Positions 15,620 to 19,104 of a DNA stretch of 19,104 nucleotides are shown piece by piece. The notes beneath the pieces are model-generated. The model had not been told where the DNA came from and ran no database searches. It saw only the letters and a list, made by a program, of their open reading frames with translations. The DNA is taken from contig CAMLOZ010000009.1 of assembly GCA_946481625.1 (NCBI GenBank), positions 1 to 19,104 of the forward strand, written 5' to 3'. Position 1 is the stretch's first letter; each line of letters begins with the position of its first letter. Both the position numbers and the translations under genes were made by a program. This stretch comes from an uncultured Haloferula sp. GTDB lineage: Bacteria; Verrucomicrobiota; Verrucomicrobiae; Verrucomicrobiales; Akkermansiaceae.

Positions 15620-16374
15620 TCCCCGGCATACACCTTGAAGCGCGGCGGCCTCAGGAATCCCACCAGCCCCTGGTTCGCCTCCTTCGCGAACTCGATCGCG
15701 AGGGAGGAGGGCGCGGAGATCGCCGCCACCAGCGGGATGCCTGCCGCCAGCGCCTTCTGCATGATCTCGAAGGAGACCCGGCCCGAGACGAGCAGGAAGC
15801 AGCGCGACAGGTCGATGCCGGATCGCATCGACCACCCGGTCACCTTGTCCACGGCGTTGTGGCGGCCGATGTCCTCACGTACGACGTGCATCGTACCATC
15901 GGTCCCGAAGATTCCCGCGGCATGCAGCCCGCCGGTACGGGCGAAGACGGATTGCGCTTCCGCCAGCATGTCGGGAGCGCGCAGCAAGACCTCGCGCGGG
16001 AAGATGGCTTGGGCTTTCAGCGGTGGCAGGCGCTCCCGCACCGCCTCGATCGTCGCCTTCCCGCAGAGCCCGCAGGAAGAAGCGCCGAAGACATGGCGCG
16101 TGAGCCGCGAATAATCCACCTCGACGTCGTCCGCCAGGAAGAGGAGGGCGTGATTGGGTTTCGATCCGAGATCGATCTTCCGCACCTGGTTTGCCGCTGA
16201 GATCACCCCTTCCGTCCGCAGGAACCCGAGCGCCAGTTCCTCGTCGTGTCCCGGCGTCCGCATGGTCACGGCGACGGGGCGGCCGTCCACCGTGATCTGG
16301 AGCGGCTCCTCGACCACCACCTGATCGGCGGCCTCGTGCCCCTCCGCGTCGCTCGCCATGACCTGCTTGTCCAT
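15610..16374 (-). CDS. fdhD: Formate dehydrogenase accessory sulfurtransferase FdhD
   Basis: The protein has 254 residues from the ATG at 16374 (249 if the ATG at 16359 is used), near the usual FdhD size. FdhD moves sulfur from the cysteine desulfurase IscS to the molybdenum cofactor of formate-dehydrogenase-like enzymes. Family features in order are VVEEPLQITVDGRPVAV, MRTPGHDEELALGFLRTEGV, the essential GASSCGLCGKATIEAV (Cys101 and Cys104 of the CxxC loop), GGLHAAGIF and VREDIGRHNAVDKVTGW, then LLVSGRVSFEIMQKALAAGIPLVAAISAPSS split across the cofactor site. The intact motif predicts activity. Its likely client is the FdhF/YdeP-type enzyme at 10231-12474. The gene diverges from the phosphatase lipoprotein gene with 27 bp between start codons, so promoters must overlap the neighbouring coding regions. 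The frame continues upstream but lacks family similarity there. Confidence 0.97.
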   Translation of the reverse strand: MDKQVMASDAEGHEAADQVVVEEPLQITVDGRPVAVTMRTPGHDEELALGFLRTEGVISAANQVRKIDLGSKPNHALLFLADDVEVDYSRLTRHVFGASSCGLCGKATIEAVRERLPPLKAQAIFPREVLLRAPDMLAEAQSVFARTGGLHAAGIFGTDGTMHVVREDIGRHNAVDKVTGWSMRSGIDLSRCFLLVSGRVSFEIMQKALAAGIPLVAAISAPSSLAIEFAKEANQGLVGFLRPPRFKVYAGEAI

Positions 16375-16401
16375 TCGTGTCGCTTGGGTAAGCTTGGAAG
16401 C

Positions 16402-16941
16402 ATGGTTGGGAAAGCTCCGATTGCCCTCTTGTCCGCGCTCGCGCTCGCCGCCTGTTCCGGGCCGGCGAACTTGCACCGCGTGGATGAGAAGGTCTGGCGC
16501 TCCTCGCAGCCGGGACGGCACCACTTCCACGCCTTGGAGGAACAGGGGATCGGCGAGGTCCTTTCGCTCCGCCGCTGGCATTCGGACCGTCAGGAGGCGC
16601 CGCACTTGAAGCTCCACCACATCCGGATGACCGCGGGAGAAATCCGCGACGAGGACATGATCTCCGCGCTCCGTATCCTCGCCTCCTCGGAGAAGCCGGT
16701 GCTCGTCCACTGCTTCCATGGCTCGGACCGCACCGGCGTGGTGATCGCCATGTATCGTATGGTCGTGCAGCGCTGGCCGCGCGAGAAGGCCATCGCCGAA
16801 TTCCTCGATCCGAAGTACGGGCACCATGCAAAGGTCTTCCCGAACATCCGGCGCTACCTCGAGACCGTCGATGTGGGGCGCATCCGCGGCGAAGTCTACG
16901 CGGCACCCCGGGTGACCACGCCGCCGGGCCGTCCCGCTTGA
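16402..16941 (+). CDS. Dual-specificity/tyrosine phosphatase-like lipoprotein
   Basis: The protein has 179 residues. Its signal ends in a perfect lipobox (LALAAC, Cys18), so it should be lipid-anchored in the envelope. The catalytic P-loop is VHCFHGSDRTG, with Cys104 and Arg110 of the C-x5-R signature, preceded by the typical VWRSSQPGRHHFHALEEQGI and VLSLRRWH. This pattern is shared by cysteine phosphatases of the dual-specificity group, including small atypical forms acting on inositol phosphates. The substrate here is unknown. The general acid may be one of the Asp residues in GEIRDEDM. GGAAG lies just before the ATG as a weak ribosome site. It starts 27 bp from divergent fdhD. The guanidine-III riboswitch of the next gene begins 33 bp after its stop. 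Confidence 0.9.
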   Translation: MVGKAPIALLSALALAACSGPANLHRVDEKVWRSSQPGRHHFHALEEQGIGEVLSLRRWHSDRQEAPHLKLHHIRMTAGEIRDEDMISALRILASSEKPVLVHCFHGSDRTGVVIAMYRMVVQRWPREKAIAEFLDPKYGHHAKVFPNIRRYLETVDVGRIRGEVYAAPRVTTPPGRPA

Positions 16942-16974
16942 CGCGGCGCGTTTCCGCTGCTTCTTTCCCGCCAC

Positions 16975-17017
16975 CCGGACGAGACGCGCCGTACCCGGTC
17001 GAAGGAAAAGACGACGC
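16975..17017 (+). promoter_or_regulatory. Guanidine-III (ykkC-III) riboswitch aptamer
   Basis: The leader reads CCGGACGAG-ACGCGCCGTAC-CCGGTC-GAAGG-AAAAGACGACGC. This follows, almost base for base, the Thermobifida fusca guanidine-III aptamer as I remember it. Helix P1 forms from CCGG (16975-16978) with CCGG (16995-16998). The pseudoknot strand GCGCCGT (16986-16992) faces ACGACGC (17011-17017), with one C-A mismatch. The gene directly downstream is a Gdx-type guanidinium exporter, the known target class of these riboswitches. Ligand binding should favour exporter expression. Confidence 0.85.
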
Positions 17018-17039
17018 ACCTGAACCTCAATCAAGGTGC
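17016..17039 (+). promoter_or_regulatory. Ribosome-site hairpin (riboswitch expression platform)
   Basis: GCACCT (17016-17021) pairs perfectly with AGGTGC (17034-17039) around a 12-base loop. The right arm holds the Shine-Dalgarno AGG, six bases before the gdx ATG. The left arm shares its first two bases with the 3' pseudoknot strand of the aptamer. Folding of the aptamer should therefore open this hairpin and allow translation. Confidence 0.65.
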
Positions 17040-17042
17040 CTC

Positions 17043-17366
17043 ATGAATTCCTGGATCCTCGTCATCATTGCCGGCCTTCTCGAAGTCTGCTGGGCCGTTG
17101 GACTGAAATCGACCCACGGCTTCACCCGCTTGTGGCCGTCGCTGTTCGTGGGGGCGACGCTGGCGGGGAGTCTCTGGCTGCTTGCCGCTGCCGTCCGGAA
17201 TTTGCCCGTGGGCACCGCCTATGCGGTGTGGGTGGGCATCGGCGCGGGAGGGGCGGCGCTCACGGCGATGGTCCTGCACGGGGAGCCCCTGTCGCCCGCC
17301 CGCGTTTTCTTCCTGGCATTGCTTCTCGTTGCCGTCATCGGGTTGAAGGCGAGTGCGAGCCATTGA
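17043..17366 (+). CDS. gdx: Guanidinium exporter, small multidrug resistance family (Gdx/SugE)
   Basis: The protein has 107 residues with four membrane helices, the standard SMR size. It works as a dual-topology dimer that exchanges protons for guanidinium. The Gdx subtype signature is clear: the essential Glu14 in GLLEVCWAVGLKSTHGFTR and the following LWPSL, then LPVGTAYAVWVGIGAGGAALTAM in helix 3 and a typical fourth helix FFLALLLVAVIGLKAS. This WAVGLKxTHGFTR pattern separates Gdx from the EmrE-type multidrug pumps. I chose the ATG at 17043 because it directly follows a well-spaced AGG ribosome site. The longer open frame from 16938 would translate through the riboswitch. The gene is preceded by a guanidine-III riboswitch, which strongly supports the substrate. 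It converges on the kinase gene 22 bp downstream. Confidence 0.96.
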   Translation: MNSWILVIIAGLLEVCWAVGLKSTHGFTRLWPSLFVGATLAGSLWLLAAAVRNLPVGTAYAVWVGIGAGGAALTAMVLHGEPLSPARVFFLALLLVAVIGLKASASH

Positions 17367-17388
17367 AAGGGGCATGAACCGCGTTGGC

Positions 17389-18540
17389 TCAATGCCCGCG
17401 CCGCACCTTCTTCACGAATTTCTCCATGGCCGCTTGCTGGCGCTCGATCTCCGCCACCAGCTTGAACTGCGTCCGGCAGCGGTCGAGGTTCTGGCCTTCG
17501 CGATGGATCTTGAAGTAGCCGTCGCCTTCGAGGAAATCGGTCAGGAAACGGATGCCGGTTTCCATCGTGATCAACTTGCCGCTGAAGGCGAGGTGCTCGA
17601 CCTCGGCGTCGTTCAGGAAGTCGTTCGCGGCATCCATGTAGCCGTCCACCAGCGCTTCGAACATCGGCATCTGCATCACCACCTTCGAAAGGTCCTGCTC
17701 GTCCTCCGCGGCCGGCGTGGTCGCGGTCCGCACCAGGTCGCCGAAGTCGTAGAGCGAGGCCCCGGGCATCACCGTGTCGAGGTCGATCACGCACACCGCC
17801 TCGTCGCTGTCGGCGTCGATCATCACGTTGTTGATCTTCGTGTCGTTGTGGGTGATCCGCCGCGGGATCGAGTGCGCCGCCAGCAGGTCGAGCACGACAT
17901 CCACCGCTTCCTCGCGCTTGCGCACGAATTCGATTTCTTCACCCACCGAACCGGCCCGTCCGTGCGGGTCCTCGTCCGCCACCCGCATCAGCCGCTCGAA
18001 CCTCTTCCGGGTGTGGTGGAAATCCGGGATCGTCTCCTCGATCTCGCTCGCCGGCAGGTCGCTTACCAGATCCTGGAAGGATCCGAAGGCCCGCGCCGCC
18101 TGGTAGGCCTGCCGCGTGTTCTCGATGATGTCGTAGGTCACGCAGCCCTCGATCGAATTGTAGCAGCGCCAGACGCCGCCGTTCGGCCCGATGACCCACG
18201 AACGGCCACCGCGGCCGGGATAGAGGTTCAAGGTCTGTCCCCCCAGATCCTTCTTCACCCGCAGGACCTTCCAGTTGATATGCCGGGTCACGCACTCCAC
18301 GTTCCGCATCACCGCCACCGGATCCTTGAAGACCTTCTCGTTGATCCGCTGCAGGATGTAGCGCTGGCGCCCGCCGTTCGCGGTCTCGAAGGTCGCCCGG
18401 TAGGTCGAATTGATGTGCCCGCTCTCGATCTCCTCACCGTGGACGAATTCCCCCTCGATCGCGAATTGGTCGGCAATGTGGGCGATGGACGCCTGCAAGG
18501 AGGCATCCACCGGGCGGACGGGCGACGTGCTTGGGACCAT
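17389..18540 (-). CDS. Aminoglycoside-phosphotransferase-fold kinase, N-acetylhexosamine kinase-like
   Basis: The protein has 383 residues from the ATG at 18540; the frame is open to 18681, but similarity starts near VDASLQASIAHIADQF. ATP-binding residues lie in EEIESGHINSTYRATF (about 37-51) and RYILQRINEKVFKDP. The catalytic loop is RITHNDTKINNVMID, with Asp233 as base and Asn238 as metal ligand. The metal-binding segment is VCVIDLDTVMPGASLYDFGD (around Asp253 and Asp255). These sequences match the NahK-type branch of the choline/aminoglycoside kinase fold, which phosphorylates N-acetylhexosamines at C1. That specificity cannot be proved from sequence, and no lacto-N-biose or mucin-pathway gene is visible nearby. 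It is cytosolic. It is divergent from a methyltransferase gene over 99 bp and convergent with gdx. Confidence 0.9.
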   Translation of the reverse strand: MVPSTSPVRPVDASLQASIAHIADQFAIEGEFVHGEEIESGHINSTYRATFETANGGRQRYILQRINEKVFKDPVAVMRNVECVTRHINWKVLRVKKDLGGQTLNLYPGRGGRSWVIGPNGGVWRCYNSIEGCVTYDIIENTRQAYQAARAFGSFQDLVSDLPASEIEETIPDFHHTRKRFERLMRVADEDPHGRAGSVGEEIEFVRKREEAVDVVLDLLAAHSIPRRITHNDTKINNVMIDADSDEAVCVIDLDTVMPGASLYDFGDLVRTATTPAAEDEQDLSKVVMQMPMFEALVDGYMDAANDFLNDAEVEHLAFSGKLITMETGIRFLTDFLEGDGYFKIHREGQNLDRCRTQFKLVAEIERQQAAMEKFVKKVRRGH

Positions 18541-18639
18541 GAGGCTCAGGTTTGAAGGGGGAAAGCGCGGCAAGTAACAAGCTCCTGCCGGGAACACAAA
18601 CTTGAAATCCGTGCCCGCCGCGAACTCACTGGCGGCGCG

Positions 18640-19104
18640 GTGAATCCAGCCATTCCCTACAGCTATCCCGGCATCGCCCAAGACCTCCAGCGCCTTCGTG
18701 CGCTCCTCGATCTCGGCCTCCGCACCGCCGCATGGACCCCGCCTCCCGCCCCCGCCGTCCTCAACCTCGCCTGTGGCCGCGCCGACGAGTCCGGTATCCT
18801 GTTATCTTCGGTCGCACCCCTCGCGGCGGAGTTGTTCTATCTCGGTATCGATCTCCGTCCGGCGGAGATCGCGGAGGCGAAATCGCGCTGGCTGCCCGCC
18901 GCCCCGCCCGGCTGGCAGCTCGACTTCCGCGCCGGCGATGCCTCCCGCACCGACCGGATGAAGCAGCTCCCGCCCTTCGACCTCGTCTTCATCCGCCACC
19001 AGAACTACTGGCACGACCCCGCCACCTGGTTGGTTCTCTTCCGCAACGCCCTCGCCTCGCTCAAGCCCCGCGGCCTCCTCGTCATCACCTCCTACTTCGA
19101 CCGC
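18640..19104 (+). CDS. SAM-dependent class I methyltransferase, 3' end cut by window
   Basis: The first 155 residues are visible from a GTG at 18640, the only plausible start in the frame, which is open from 18556 to the window edge. SAM-binding motif I is VLNLACGRADESG (about 40-52). The acidic strand-2 motif is LFYLGIDLRPAEI, with Asp71. Motif III is FRAGDASRTD, then FDLVFIRHQNYWHDP and LKPRGLLVITSYFDR as the later strands. It fits small-molecule or protein methyltransferases of the Rossmann class; the substrate is not evident. No ATG occurs near this start, so ATG-only gene finding would miss or mis-start it. The frame choice is supported by the continuous motifs. It is divergent from the kinase gene. 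Confidence 0.85.
   Translation, partial: MNPAIPYSYPGIAQDLQRLRALLDLGLRTAAWTPPPAPAVLNLACGRADESGILLSSVAPLAAELFYLGIDLRPAEIAEAKSRWLPAAPPGWQLDFRAGDASRTDRMKQLPPFDLVFIRHQNYWHDPATWLVLFRNALASLKPRGLLVITSYFDR

Noticed and set aside
17353..18555. A 400-codon plus-strand frame opposite the sugar-kinase gene
   Set aside because: It is His/Val/Asp/Arg-rich shadow sequence; the minus-strand kinase motifs are decisive.

Overview
The window is high-GC bacterial DNA packed with genes: 16 complete coding regions plus one cut off by the right edge. No gap without a gene exceeds about 200 bp, and I see no rRNA, tRNA, CRISPR array, insertion sequence or phage gene. The style suggests Verrucomicrobiota, perhaps a Luteolibacter-like member of the Verrucomicrobiales. 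The clues are many secreted or lipid-anchored proteins of unknown role, a secreted protein ending in a 'Y-x-L-x-E-S-x-D-L-x-x-W' module, a DUF5069 protein, an exported Gfo/Idh/MocA oxidoreductase, and few Shine-Dalgarno sequences. This is inference from gene content; I could not run a marker-gene comparison.

Layout. 103-945 is a secreted protein. 954-1418 (minus) is a DUF5069 protein, divergent from an exported Gfo/Idh/MocA oxidoreductase (1615-2718). 2824-4869 is a large multidomain secreted protein, possibly polysaccharide-active, followed closely by an SGNH esterase (4916-5590). 5598-6527 (minus) is a Cys version of the VPGUxxT thioredoxin-like (seleno)protein family. Divergent from it is an AhpD-like carboxymuconolactone decarboxylase gene (6643-7107), overlapping an ECF41/SigJ sigma factor (7107-7961) and preceded by a near-perfect ECF41 promoter. 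A prolyl oligopeptidase (7966-10083, minus) faces the sigma factor tail to tail.

10231-12474 is an FdhF/YdeP-type molybdopterin oxidoreductase. Its likely maturation partner, the sulfurtransferase FdhD, lies at 15610-16374 (minus). Between them sit a membrane-anchored HEAT-repeat protein (12587-13981) and a lipoprotein (13983-15563) one base apart. A phosphatase lipoprotein (16402-16941) diverges from fdhD. Next is a guanidinium exporter gene of the gdx/sugE type (17043-17366), whose leader matches the guanidine-III (ykkC-III) riboswitch. The window closes with an aminoglycoside-phosphotransferase-fold sugar kinase (17389-18540, minus) and the start of a SAM-dependent methyltransferase (18640 onward).

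The strongest observations are two regulatory modules read directly from DNA: the guanidine-III riboswitch with its ribosome-site hairpin before gdx, and the ECF41 promoter with a hairpin over the start codon of the AhpD-like gene. The Cys-form VPGUxxT protein with an MsrA-like second half is also notable. I did not find a clearly new multi-gene defence or mobile system.
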